A stretch of 9,042 bases of DNA from contig CAKSDJ010000051.1 of assembly GCA_934445015.1 (NCBI GenBank), positions 1-9,042 of the forward strand. Direction: 5' to 3'. The notes beneath the pieces are model-generated. The model was not told where the DNA came from and made no database searches. It worked only from the letters and a program-made list of their open reading frames with translations. Source of the stretch: an uncultured Eubacteriales bacterium. GTDB lineage: Bacteria > Bacillota > Clostridia > Oscillospirales > Acutalibacteraceae. This document shows, piece by piece, positions 1 to 6,855 of this stretch (positions are counted from its first letter, which is position 1; the number at the start of each line of letters is the position of its first letter). A program made the translations under genes and the position numbers.

Positions 1-182
1 ATATCAGCCTGAACAAAACTGTAACGCGGATTATTTTCAACGCTTTTAAGATTTTCAAGGTTGCCTGCATAAGTAAGTTTGTCAACATTTATGATTTTTA
101 CATCGTCATATTTGTTAAGCATATAGATTACAAAGTTTGAACCTATAAATCCTGCTCCGCCTGTTACTAAGTAAGTTTTCAT
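1..182 (-). CDS. rfbB: dTDP-glucose 4,6-dehydratase, N-terminal part (cut by window edge)
   Basis: Only the first 60 codons are present; the gene continues past the left edge. RfbB (RmlB) is the cytosolic NAD-dependent enzyme that turns dTDP-glucose into dTDP-4-dehydro-6-deoxyglucose, the second step of dTDP-L-rhamnose synthesis. The visible protein starts MKTYLVTGGAGFIGSN, with the Rossmann motif GGAGFIGS at residues 8-15. It continues into NVDKLTYAGN at about residues 32-41, the segment that in this family includes the acidic residue binding the NAD ribose and is highly characteristic of RmlB. The ATG at 182 is supported by GGAGG eight bases upstream, inside the end of rfbD. Only 3 bases separate it from the rfbD stop, so the two are probably co-transcribed and translationally coupled. 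The catalytic YxxxK lies outside the window, so completeness cannot be judged. GDP-mannose or UDP-glucose relatives are less likely because of the LTYAGN segment. Confidence 0.93.
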   Translation of the reverse strand, partial: MKTYLVTGGAGFIGSNFVIYMLNKYDDVKIINVDKLTYAGNLENLKSVENNPRYSFVQAD

Positions 183-185
183 TTT

Positions 186-1079
186 TTAATCCTCCACTTT
201 TGAAATGTATTCTTTTAAAGCGATTTCCCAATCGCGCATTTCATTACCAACGGTACACTCAAGCGCCAAATTGCGAAGTGACGAATACTCCGGCCTTTTT
301 GTAGGCACATTGAACTTGGCATTATACTCCTCGGTAGTGCAAGGTGTTACCGTGTCACCAAGCCCCGAATATTCTGCAATTTTAACCGCAAAATCATACC
401 ACGAACACTCGCCCTCGCCTGTGCAATGATAAATTCCGTATTCATCGGTCACTGCAAGTTTAAGCAAGTGATGCGCCAAATCGTTTGCGTTTGTAGGATT
501 GCCGCGCTGGTCGCAAACAACACCTATGCCGCCGTTTGCGCGTATTACACGGCGAACTGTTTTTACAAAATTTTTACCTATATAACCGTAAAGCCATGAG
601 GTACGCACAACAAATGTTTTTTTGCAAAAAGACATTGCATATTGCTCGCCGAGCGCCTTTGAAGCGCCGTAAACGCTTTGCGGGTCAACCTTGTCCCACT
701 CGCAATAAGGCTTTTTGCCGTTTCCGGCAAAAACATAATCGGTAGAAACATGCACAAGTTTTGCGCCTATGCTATCTGCACAAACCGCAAGATTACGCAC
801 CCCGACGGCGTTTACCTTAAAAGCGGTCTCATAATCGCTTTCGCAACCGTCAACATTTGTCATAGCCGCACAGTTTATTATAACATCCGGCTTTTTCAGG
901 GTAACAAAATCGCTTACCGCTTTCATATCCGAAATATCAAGCGTATCAATATCAACTGCAAAAACTTCGGCATTTAAAACAGCCTGCGGTGCGGCGCCTA
1001 TCTCACTTTTACCGCTTTTTAAAATTGATTGCAATTCGTTGCCGAGTTGACCGTGGCAACCTGTAATCATTATTTTCAT
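186..1079 (-). CDS. rfbD: dTDP-4-dehydrorhamnose reductase
   Basis: This 297-residue SDR-family enzyme reduces dTDP-4-dehydrorhamnose to dTDP-L-rhamnose, the last step of the pathway. Visible landmarks are the nucleotide-binding loop ITGCHGQLGNEL at residues 5-16 (the RmlD form of GxxGxxG), the STDYVFAG strand at 112-119, and the catalytic YGASK at 137-141 (Tyr137, Lys141). It also has RTSWLYG at 159-165, DQRGNPT at 190-196 and the C-terminal RPEYSSLRN at 262-270, all typical of RmlD. Length is normal (about 280-300). A short extra loop near residues 22-38 sits between the first helix and second strand. The ATG at 1079 overlaps the upstream glycosyltransferase stop by four bases (ATGA), with GGAGGGG nine bases upstream. 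The gene lies between the glycosyltransferase and rfbB, which fits one dTDP-rhamnose operon. rfbA and rfbC are not seen here; they may lie further left. Confidence 0.96.
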   Translation of the reverse strand: MKIMITGCHGQLGNELQSILKSGKSEIGAAPQAVLNAEVFAVDIDTLDISDMKAVSDFVTLKKPDVIINCAAMTNVDGCESDYETAFKVNAVGVRNLAVCADSIGAKLVHVSTDYVFAGNGKKPYCEWDKVDPQSVYGASKALGEQYAMSFCKKTFVVRTSWLYGYIGKNFVKTVRRVIRANGGIGVVCDQRGNPTNANDLAHHLLKLAVTDEYGIYHCTGEGECSWYDFAVKIAEYSGLGDTVTPCTTEEYNAKFNVPTKRPEYSSLRNLALECTVGNEMRDWEIALKEYISKVED

Positions 1080-1834
1080 TTATCCTTTCCCCTCCACTTA
1101 TACAAAAATTTAAAGCATGAAATTATATGAATAATTAAATATTTTAAACTTTTTGTGCTTTCGCGTTTCCAGGCGTGTGTAACCGAAACTTGCGGAACAA
1201 ACACCACCCTGCCGAATTTTTTTGCCCTTATGGTCATATCGGCGTCTTCAAGATACATAAAAAAGCGCTTGTCAAAACCGCCCGATTTTAAGAACACATC
1301 TGAGCGTATACCAAAAAAACAGCCGCTGCAAAAATCAATGTCACACGGTTCAGTCACCGCTTTATCTGCCCACACATATTCATCGCGTATTTTATCTGAC
1401 AATCTGCCGAAAAACAAGCGCTTAAACGTAGGACGATTTTTAGGCAGTTTTTGCTCGCTGCCGTCACAGTTTAAAATTTTAGGCATAGCCATAACAACAT
1501 CGGGATTTTTTTCAAAAAAATCCACCATATCCGATATCACATCCGAATCTACGGTAATATCCGGATTTATAACAAAGTGATATTTGCCGAGCAATCTGTC
1601 AAGCACAACGTTGTGTGCCGCTCCGAAACCTATATTACTTTTATTTTTTATAACAACAGCATCGGTATTGTTTTCTATAAACTCCGCTGTGCCGTCGGCA
1701 GAGGCATTATCAATAACATACAGTTTAAGAGGATATTTTTTTGTGTGCTCAATCACGCTTTTGCATGTAACGGGCGCGCGGTCAATATCGTTATACGTAA
1801 CAACCGACGCCGAAACGGTAATATCCGCGCTCAT
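1076..1834 (-). CDS. family 2 glycosyltransferase, probable dTDP-rhamnosyltransferase
   Basis: A 252-residue GT-A fold, inverting glycosyltransferase with no predicted membrane anchor, so probably cytosolic or peripheral at the membrane. Motifs in order: SVVTYN at about residues 10-15, VIDNASADGT at 40-49 (Asp42 for nucleotide contact), NIGFGAAHN at 67-75, NPDI at 90-93 (the DxD-equivalent metal site in this subgroup), SGCFFGIRSD at 170-179, FMYLEDADM at 192-200 (Glu196-Asp197, probable catalytic base) and VTHAWKRES at 218-226. The N-G-F-G-A-A-x-N, N-P-D and Y-L-E-D-x-D pattern is that of WbbL-like rhamnosyltransferases, and its partner rfbD supports dTDP-L-rhamnose as donor (inference). The acceptor is unknown. 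The ATG at 1834 has a G6 run six bases upstream. It is the first gene of the leftward operon and has its own promoter. Another sugar donor remains possible. Confidence 0.88.
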   Translation of the reverse strand: MSADITVSASVVTYNDIDRAPVTCKSVIEHTKKYPLKLYVIDNASADGTAEFIENNTDAVVIKNKSNIGFGAAHNVVLDRLLGKYHFVINPDITVDSDVISDMVDFFEKNPDVVMAMPKILNCDGSEQKLPKNRPTFKRLFFGRLSDKIRDEYVWADKAVTEPCDIDFCSGCFFGIRSDVFLKSGGFDKRFFMYLEDADMTIRAKKFGRVVFVPQVSVTHAWKRESTKSLKYLIIHIISCFKFLYKWRGKDK

Positions 1835-1868
1835 AAAATGCCCCCCTGCTTATTCACTGTAACAAAAC

Positions 1869-1892
1869 AATAATACCATTTTTTGTATTATT
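1869..1892. repeat. perfect 8-8-8 inverted repeat inside the promoter, possible operator
   Basis: AATAATAC (1869-1876) and GTATTATT (1885-1892) are exact reverse complements separated by an 8-base T-rich spacer. The repeat fills the space between the -35 and -10 elements of the glycosyltransferase promoter and covers the -10 hexamer. Such placement suits a repressor-binding site. It could instead form a weak AU-rich hairpin at the 3' end of the sufCB transcript, since GTTTTGTT follows on the minus strand. In AT-rich DNA a chance repeat is also possible. The repeat is seen directly; its role is inference. Confidence 0.45.
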
Positions 1893-1898
1893 TATCAA
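1870..1898 (-). promoter_or_regulatory. sigma-A-type promoter of the glycosyltransferase-rfbD-rfbB operon
   Basis: On the minus strand TTGATA (1898-1893) and TATTAT (1875-1870) are separated by exactly 17 bases; each hexamer matches five of six consensus positions. Transcription would begin near 1863, leaving a leader of about 28 bases that ends in a G6 ribosome binding site, too short for a riboswitch. The spacer and -10 hold an inverted repeat, listed separately. No strong terminator separates this site from the end of sufB, so some read-through from sufCB is possible. Confidence 0.72.
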
Positions 1899-1906
1899 CA
1901 TATTTT

Positions 1907-2824
1907 TTATTTTAAGAAGCCGTTTATTATTTCTTCTTCCGCCTGACTTTGCGTAAGACCGAGCGTCATAAGTTTGATAAGCTGTTCGCCCGCTATTTTG
2001 CCGATTGCCGCCTCGTGTATAAGCGATGCGTCAATATGATTTGCGCTTATCTGCGGTATTGCGCTAACACTGGCGTTATCCATAATAATAGCGTCGCATT
2101 CGGTGTGTCCGTTGCACAGATTGTTACCGTTGATATTTGAGCGGAACACCTGTGATGAGGTATCGCACGCAACCGAGCGCGATACAACGTTTGTACTGCA
2201 ATTTGCACCGTTTAAATCAACCGAAAAATCAGTTTCGGCGTGTTGAGTGCCGTTTGTCATAATTTTTTCGTGAATTATAAGCGTTGCGTTATCGGCAAGA
2301 TTTGCGCGGGTTACACGGGTTGTGTTGTCAATACCTTTTATCTGACTTGTTTCCATTTCCATATATCCGCCGTCATTTATATTGACAATAGTGGTAGGGT
2401 TCATATTTCGGCCGCCTTCGCCCTCACCCTCGCCGTAGTGGCGTTCTATATATTTGACCTTTGCGTTTTTACCCACAAAAAAAGTGTGTATACCGTCATG
2501 GCGCGATTCTTTGCTGCCGCAGTTGTGTATGCCGCAGCCTGCCATAATGGTAACATCTGCACCTTCGCCTATTATAAAATCGTTATAAACCAAATCGCTT
2601 ATGCCGGTGTTGCTTATTATAACGGGTATATGCACCGTTTCACCCTTTGTGCCGGGACGTATAATAATATCTATACCAGGTTTGTCGGTTTTTGTGCGGA
2701 TGTCTATGTTATCGGTTACACGCCTTTCTGCCAAAGCACCGTTTGCTCTTATGTTATATGCACCGTTAGGTGCACCGTCCATATCGGCTATTATTTTAAG
2801 CAATTGCTTTTCGGTATTGTTCAT
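1907..2824 (-). CDS. sufB: SufB/SufD-family iron-sulfur scaffold protein, short minimal-SUF type (SmsB-like)
   Basis: A 305-residue protein matching the core beta-helix and C-terminal part of SufB, well short of the roughly 470-495 residues of classical SufB. With SufC it would form the scaffold complex on which Fe-S clusters are built in the cytosol. The diagnostic C-terminus is HTECDAIIMD (240-249) followed by SLIHEAAIGKIAGEQL (267-282). Cys243 and Glu271 correspond by my hand alignment to E. coli SufB Cys405 and Glu434, the residues implicated in cluster assembly, so it resembles SufB more than SufD. Other possible ligands are Cys97 and Cys102 (GCGIHNCG) and His100. An acidic glycine-rich loop, GEGEGEGG, lies at 131-138. 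The start at 2824 is preferred over in-frame codons further upstream because G5 lies seven bases before it and it shares one base with the sufC stop (TAATG), indicating coupling. No sufS, sufU or sufD is nearby. Confidence 0.9.
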   Translation of the reverse strand: MNNTEKQLLKIIADMDGAPNGAYNIRANGALAERRVTDNIDIRTKTDKPGIDIIIRPGTKGETVHIPVIISNTGISDLVYNDFIIGEGADVTIMAGCGIHNCGSKESRHDGIHTFFVGKNAKVKYIERHYGEGEGEGGRNMNPTTIVNINDGGYMEMETSQIKGIDNTTRVTRANLADNATLIIHEKIMTNGTQHAETDFSVDLNGANCSTNVVSRSVACDTSSQVFRSNINGNNLCNGHTECDAIIMDNASVSAIPQISANHIDASLIHEAAIGKIAGEQLIKLMTLGLTQSQAEEEIINGFLK

Positions 2825-3561
2825 TATTTTGCCCCCTTCATATTGCTTGTAAGAACAGGACATGCTGCTTTTGACGAACTTAAAAGCTCGGGTAATATAT
2901 CCTCGCGTTTTCCGTAAGATTTAAGTTCGCCTGATTTCAGAATTGCAACATTGTCAGCAATATTTAAAATTCGCTCCTGATGAGAAATTATTATGATTGT
3001 GCCGCCCAATGTAACATTCATTTTTTCAAAAACATTTATAAGGTTGTTAAAACTCCAAAGGTCTATACCGGCCTCAGGCTCATCAAAAATAGATACTTTT
3101 GTGCCGCGTGCAAGCACTGTGGCTATCTCTATACGTTTAAGTTCGCCGCCCGAAAGCGAAGCGTTTACCTCGCGGTTTATATAATCACGTGCGCAAAGAC
3201 CCACTTGCGACAAATAATCGCAGGCAACCGACATACTTATCTCTTTTTGCGATGCAAGGCGTATCAAATCGTGAACGGTGATTCCCTTAAATCGCACCGG
3301 CTGCTGAAAAGCAAAACTTATGCCCTTTTGAGCTCGCTCGGTAATCGACAGATCGGTTATATCTTCGCCGTCAAGCAAAATTTTACCCGAAGTGGGTTTT
3401 AAAATACCGGCAATTATTTTTGCAAGAGTTGATTTGCCACCGCCGTTAGGACCTGTTACGGCAAGAAATCCGCTGTCAACATTCATAGTAATATCTTTTA
3501 AAATTTCTTTTACGCCGTCCTCATTTTCGGCAGAAAATGATATATTTTTAAGTTGTAGCAT
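2824..3561 (-). CDS. sufC: Fe-S cluster assembly ATPase SufC
   Basis: A 245-residue soluble ABC ATPase, the usual SufC length, that powers conformational change of the SufB scaffold. Motifs: Walker A GPNGGGKST at residues 37-45, Q-loop FAFQQP at 83-88, ABC signature LSGGE at 136-140 followed by LKRIEIA, Walker B VSIFDEPEAGID at 156-167 and the H-switch His194 in IISHQER. The SGGELKRIEIA and DEPEAGID forms are SufC-like rather than transporter-like, and no permease is adjacent. The ATG at 3561 is chosen because GGAGG lies six bases upstream; the in-frame ATG at 3567 directly abuts that site and the TTG at 3588 falls at the predicted transcription start. It is first in a two-gene operon with the SufB-like gene, overlapping its start by one base. 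It is divergent from tex. Confidence 0.94.
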   Translation of the reverse strand: MLQLKNISFSAENEDGVKEILKDITMNVDSGFLAVTGPNGGGKSTLAKIIAGILKPTSGKILLDGEDITDLSITERAQKGISFAFQQPVRFKGITVHDLIRLASQKEISMSVACDYLSQVGLCARDYINREVNASLSGGELKRIEIATVLARGTKVSIFDEPEAGIDLWSFNNLINVFEKMNVTLGGTIIIISHQERILNIADNVAILKSGELKSYGKREDILPELLSSSKAACPVLTSNMKGAK

Positions 3562-3593
3562 TGACATCCTCCATTTACATATATACAATAGGT

Positions 3594-3622
3594 ATTATAC
3601 ATTTTTTATGTCGAAAAAGCAA
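3594..3622 (-). promoter_or_regulatory. probable promoter of sufCB
   Basis: On the minus strand a perfect -10 TATAAT (3599-3594) lies 17 bases after TTGCTT (3622-3617), which matches only the first three positions of the -35 consensus. Transcription would begin near 3587, giving a leader of about 26 bases with GGAGG before the sufC ATG. The -10 sits within the odd palindrome GTATTATAC (3592-3600 on the plus strand), which is short and may be chance. I see no recognisable IscR or Fur-type operator. Confidence 0.6.
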
Positions 3623-3630
3623 TATTATTA

Positions 3631-3660
3631 TTTACTGAAAGTGTGTATTTATGGTACAAT
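3631..3660 (+). promoter_or_regulatory. probable promoter of tex and the downstream transporter
   Basis: TACAAT at 3655-3660 (five of six -10 positions) lies 18 bases after TTTACT at 3631-3636 (four of six -35 positions). Predicted initiation near 3667 leaves a leader of about 26 bases, ending with GAGG seven bases before the tex ATG at 3693. Its -35 is only eight bases from the -35 of the divergent sufCB promoter. The -35 match is moderate, so the exact hexamer is uncertain. Confidence 0.5.
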
Positions 3661-3692
3661 GCTCTTGTATTTTAAAAAATTGAGGTCTTAAA

Positions 3693-5858
3693 ATGAAGAT
3701 AATCGAAAAACTCACGGTTGAATTTAACTTAAAGCCGTGGCAGACAGAAAATACCGTCAAACTTCTGGACGACGGAAACACCGTACCGTTTATAGCAAGA
3801 TACCGCAAAGAGGCAACCGGCAGCCTCGACGATCAGGTTTTGCGCGCATTGTCTGAGCGGCTTAATTACTTGCGAAATATGGAACAAACCGTTCAGAAAA
3901 TCAAAGCGGCAGTTGCCGAGCAAGGCGCTTTAACGGATGAACTGTCGGCATCGCTCGAAAATGCACAGACACTTACCGAACTTGACGATATTTACAGACC
4001 GTATAAAAAGAAACGCAAAACACGTGCATCGGCAGCAAAGGAAAAAGGGCTTTTGCCGCTTGCCGATTTAATTTACGCACAAAATCCCGACAGTGCCGAA
4101 CCACTTGTTCTGGCACGCGATTTTATAAACAAAGACCTTGATGTAAATACTGCAGAAGACGCCTTGCAGGGCGCAAAAGATATTATTGCCGAAAAAATCA
4201 GCGATGACGCCGATATACGCAAAAGATTGCGTTTTGTTTGTATGGCGCACGGTATTCTTGAAGTAAAAGCAGCGGCAGAAGACCACGGCGTTTATGAAAT
4301 GTATGCCGACTTTCGCGAACCGCTTGCCACTGTTGCAAATCACAGAGTGCTTGCAATAAATCGCGGTGAAAAAGAGGGCTTTTTAAAAGTATCGGTAGAC
4401 TTTGACCGTCAAAAAGCAATGTTTATCATATCTCGCGACCATATTAAAGACGGCTCACCCTGCACAAACACTGTAAAAGAAGCCGCCGAAGACGCATACA
4501 CACGGCTTATATTTCCGTCGACAGAACGTGAAATGCGTTCTGCACTCACTGAAAAAGCGAGCAAAGACGCCATAAAACTGTTTTCACAAAACCTGCGTCA
4601 GTTACTTATGCAACCTCCGGTCAAAGACACGGTTACAATAGGATTGGACCCGGGTTACAGAACAGGCTGCAAGGTTGCTGTTGTTGACGGCACCGGAAAA
4701 GTGCTTGATACGGCGATTATTTACCCTGCTCCGCCTCACAGCAAAACGCTTGAAGCAAAAGAAATCATTAAAAACCTTGTTAAAAAATATGATGTTAAAA
4801 CATTTGCGATAGGCAACGGCACTGCAAGTCATGAAACCGAATGTTTTGCGGCTGAGGTAATTAAAGAAATTGACAACGGATTAAACTATATGGTAGTAAG
4901 CGAGGCAGGAGCCAGCGTGTACTCGGCATCAAAACTCGCAGCAGAAGAATTTCCGCAATTTGACGTATCATTGCGCAGCGCGGTATCTATTGCGCGCCGT
5001 ATGCAGGACCCGCTTGCAGAACTTGTAAAAATAGATCCCAAGGCCATAGGTGTAGGTCAGTATCAGCACGATATGCCTGCCGCCGAGTTGTCGCAGTCGC
5101 TTGACGGCGTTGTTGAAGAATGTGTAAATTCGATAGGAGTAGACCTGAATACGGCTTCGGTGCAACTGCTGTCACGCGTTGCGGGCATAAATCAGTCAAT
5201 TGCCAGAAATATAGTTTTATACCGTGAAAGTAACGGCATTTTCAGTGACAGGTCGCAACTTAAAAAAGTTTCAAAATTAGGTCCTAATGCCTATGAGCAA
5301 TGTGCAGGATTTTTACGCATAACAGGCGGTAAAAACGCGCTTGATTCCACTGCGGTTCACCCCGAAAGTTACGCCGCCGCAACAAAACTCTTAAAAATTT
5401 GCGGATACAGTGAAAATGATATCTCAGCAGAAAAGTCGCTGAATATTACAAAACAGGTTGAAACCAAAGGCGCAGAAAATCTTGCAAACGAGTTAGGTAT
5501 AGGCGTTCCGACGCTATTGGATATTTCAAAAGAACTTGAAAAGCCTGACCGTGACCCCCGCGATGAATTGCCGAAGCCTATGCTGAGGCACGATGTTATG
5601 GGTATTGAAGACCTAAAATCGGGTATGGAACTTACCGGTACCGTACGAAATGTTATTGATTTCGGCGCATTTGTGGATATAGGTGTTCACCAAGACGGGC
5701 TTGTTCATATATCGCAGATAAGCGACCGCTTTATAAAACACCCGTCAGAGGTGCTTAAGGTCGGCGATATAGTAACCGTTTGGGTTTTATCAGCAGATGT
5801 TTCAAAGAAAAGAATTTCACTTACTATGAGGAAGGATAAGTTATATGAAAAAGAATAA
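3693..5858 (+). CDS. tex: Tex family RNA-binding transcription accessory protein
   Basis: A 721-residue cytosolic nucleic-acid-binding protein of the Tex/Spt6-like family, full length for bacteria (about 715-780). Domain order as seen: Tex N-terminal helical region from residue 1 to about 190, with the signature VPFIARYRKEATGSLDD at 31-47 and the LDDIYRPYKKKRKT stretch at 97-110. A YqgF-like RNase H-fold domain follows from about 313, opening with IGLDPGYRTGCKVAVVD (316-332) and containing IGNGTASHETE (373-383). Next come helix-hairpin-helix segments at about 485-550 (LLSRVAGINQSIARNIV, then VSKLGPNAYEQCAGFLRI) and a C-terminal S1 domain at about 640-712 with GTVRNVIDFGAFVDIGVHQDGLVHISQ. The ATG at 3693 has GAGG seven bases upstream and the typical Tex start. 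The family is linked to transcription and RNA metabolism, but its precise role is unsettled. Its last 14 bases overlap the transporter gene. Confidence 0.97.
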   Translation: MKIIEKLTVEFNLKPWQTENTVKLLDDGNTVPFIARYRKEATGSLDDQVLRALSERLNYLRNMEQTVQKIKAAVAEQGALTDELSASLENAQTLTELDDIYRPYKKKRKTRASAAKEKGLLPLADLIYAQNPDSAEPLVLARDFINKDLDVNTAEDALQGAKDIIAEKISDDADIRKRLRFVCMAHGILEVKAAAEDHGVYEMYADFREPLATVANHRVLAINRGEKEGFLKVSVDFDRQKAMFIISRDHIKDGSPCTNTVKEAAEDAYTRLIFPSTEREMRSALTEKASKDAIKLFSQNLRQLLMQPPVKDTVTIGLDPGYRTGCKVAVVDGTGKVLDTAIIYPAPPHSKTLEAKEIIKNLVKKYDVKTFAIGNGTASHETECFAAEVIKEIDNGLNYMVVSEAGASVYSASKLAAEEFPQFDVSLRSAVSIARRMQDPLAELVKIDPKAIGVGQYQHDMPAAELSQSLDGVVEECVNSIGVDLNTASVQLLSRVAGINQSIARNIVLYRESNGIFSDRSQLKKVSKLGPNAYEQCAGFLRITGGKNALDSTAVHPESYAAATKLLKICGYSENDISAEKSLNITKQVETKGAENLANELGIGVPTLLDISKELEKPDRDPRDELPKPMLRHDVMGIEDLKSGMELTGTVRNVIDFGAFVDIGVHQDGLVHISQISDRFIKHPSEVLKVGDIVTVWVLSADVSKKRISLTMRKDKLYEKE

Positions 5859-6774
5859 TTTAAATGGCAGTCTGATCTTGTGCCTTGCATCGCTGCTTTG
5901 GGGTCTTGCGTTTGTTGTGCAAAACCGTGCCGCCGACAAAATACCTCCGTTTGCATTCAATTGCATAAGGTCATTTATAGGCGCCGCATTTTTACTTTGC
6001 CTTATGGCGATTATGTCGGTTAAAAACAGGGATTTTGTTATAGTACCGAAAACCATGAATAAAAAATTACTGATTACCGGCAGTGTTGTGTGCGGTACTA
6101 TGCTTGCAATTTCAACAAACTTTCAACAATTCGGAATTGCCGCATATCCAAACGGTGTACCTATAGAGGCGCGTTCAGGCTTTTTGACGGCGCTTTATGT
6201 AATCATTGTGCCTATAATGTCTGTTTTTGTCAGAAAAAAAGTGCCTGCAATTGTTTGGTGTTCGGTAATTGTGGCGCTCGCCGGATTTTATATGCTTTGC
6301 CTTTTTGAAGGCGTAAGCGGATTTTATGTTGCGGATATATTGGTGCTTGGCTGCACAGTCGCTTTTTCTTTACATATCATTGTTATTGATAAATACTGCG
6401 ATTTGATAGGCGGCGTCAGACTTTCGGCTTTTCAGTTTATAGTTTGTGCCGTGCTGTCAGGCGTAATGTCGCTTATATTTGAAAGAGATTTGATAAGTGT
6501 TTCAAAAATCGCATCGGTAATACCCGAAGTTTTATATATGGGCGTTGTATCAAGCGGAATAGCATTTACACTTCAAACCGTAGGTCAAAAATATGCCGAA
6601 CCGGCTGTAGCGTCACTTACTATGAGCCTTGAAAGCGTATTTGCAGCCCTTGGCGGCTGGCTTATAACCGGCAATGCATTAAAGGTTAACGAAATTATAG
6701 GTTGTTTGCTTGTTTTTGCAGCAATAGTGCTTGCGCAAGTTCCTGAATTTGCTAAAAAAGGTCACAGGCAATAA
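5845..6774 (+). CDS. DMT-superfamily (EamA) membrane transporter
   Basis: A 309-residue inner-membrane protein made of two EamA repeats of about five transmembrane helices each, at roughly residues 7-150 and 160-300. The first helix carries LCLASLLWGLAFVVQ (12-26), a typical EamA opening. The second repeat has the family hallmark AEPAVASLTMSLESVFAALGGWLITG (251-276). Ten helices and a short basic C-terminus (KKGHRQ) are expected of drug/metabolite exporters. The substrate cannot be told from the sequence; family members export amino acids, metabolites or drugs. The ATG at 5845 lies inside the end of tex, overlapping by 14 bases in another frame, with AAGGA about eight bases upstream, so translation is probably coupled to tex. 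No separate promoter is evident. It is followed at once by the hairpin terminators. Confidence 0.93.
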   Translation: MKKNNLNGSLILCLASLLWGLAFVVQNRAADKIPPFAFNCIRSFIGAAFLLCLMAIMSVKNRDFVIVPKTMNKKLLITGSVVCGTMLAISTNFQQFGIAAYPNGVPIEARSGFLTALYVIIVPIMSVFVRKKVPAIVWCSVIVALAGFYMLCLFEGVSGFYVADILVLGCTVAFSLHIIVIDKYCDLIGGVRLSAFQFIVCAVLSGVMSLIFERDLISVSKIASVIPEVLYMGVVSSGIAFTLQTVGQKYAEPAVASLTMSLESVFAALGGWLITGNALKVNEIIGCLLVFAAIVLAQVPEFAKKGHRQ

Positions 6775-6803
6775 AAAACGCGGCATAAATGCCGCACTTT
6801 TAA
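6775..6803. terminator. hairpin terminator 1, mainly for the minus-strand transketolase operon
   Basis: GCGGCA (6780-6785) and TGCCGC (6790-6795) form a perfect six-pair GC-rich stem with a TAAA loop. Read on the minus strand it is followed by GTTTTTTATT, a good U-tract, which overlaps the stop codon of the transporter gene. Read on the plus strand it is followed only by ACTTTTAA, so it is weaker in that direction. Confidence 0.75.
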
Positions 6804-6804
6804 C

Positions 6805-6836
6805 AAACCCCCTGCTTTGACAAAGCAGGGGGTTTT
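6805..6836. terminator. hairpin terminator 2, strong and bidirectional
   Basis: CCCCCTGCTTT (6808-6818) pairs perfectly with AAAGCAGGGGG (6822-6832) across a GAC loop, and flanking AAA/TTT extends the stem to 14 pairs. On the plus strand TTTTATTC follows, ending the tex-transporter transcript. On the minus strand TTTGTTAAAA follows, so it can also slow polymerase coming from the transketolase genes. It is the strongest inverted repeat I found in the window. Confidence 0.88.
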
Positions 6837-6855
6837 ATTCTTAACTTATCATACT

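Noticed and set aside
1835..1906. Strong intrinsic terminator after the SufB-like gene
   Set aside because: The only hairpin candidate has an almost all-AT stem and overlaps the next promoter, so I list it only as a repeat or possible operator.
2825..2863. Upstream in-frame start extending the SufB-like protein by 13 residues
   Set aside because: The extension lies within the end of sufC and has no good ribosome binding site, whereas the ATG at 2824 has G5 at the right distance and a TAATG junction.
2240..2917. Open frame of 225 codons on the plus strand, opposite sufB
   Set aside because: It is antisense to a well-supported SufB-family gene, matches no family I know, has low-complexity Cys/Tyr/Phe-rich composition and lacks a ribosome binding site. 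It looks like a shadow frame.
3562..3692. Riboswitch or small RNA gene in the largest intergenic gap
   Set aside because: Predicted leaders on both sides are about 26 bases, and there is no stable stem or recognised aptamer core in the AT-rich sequence.
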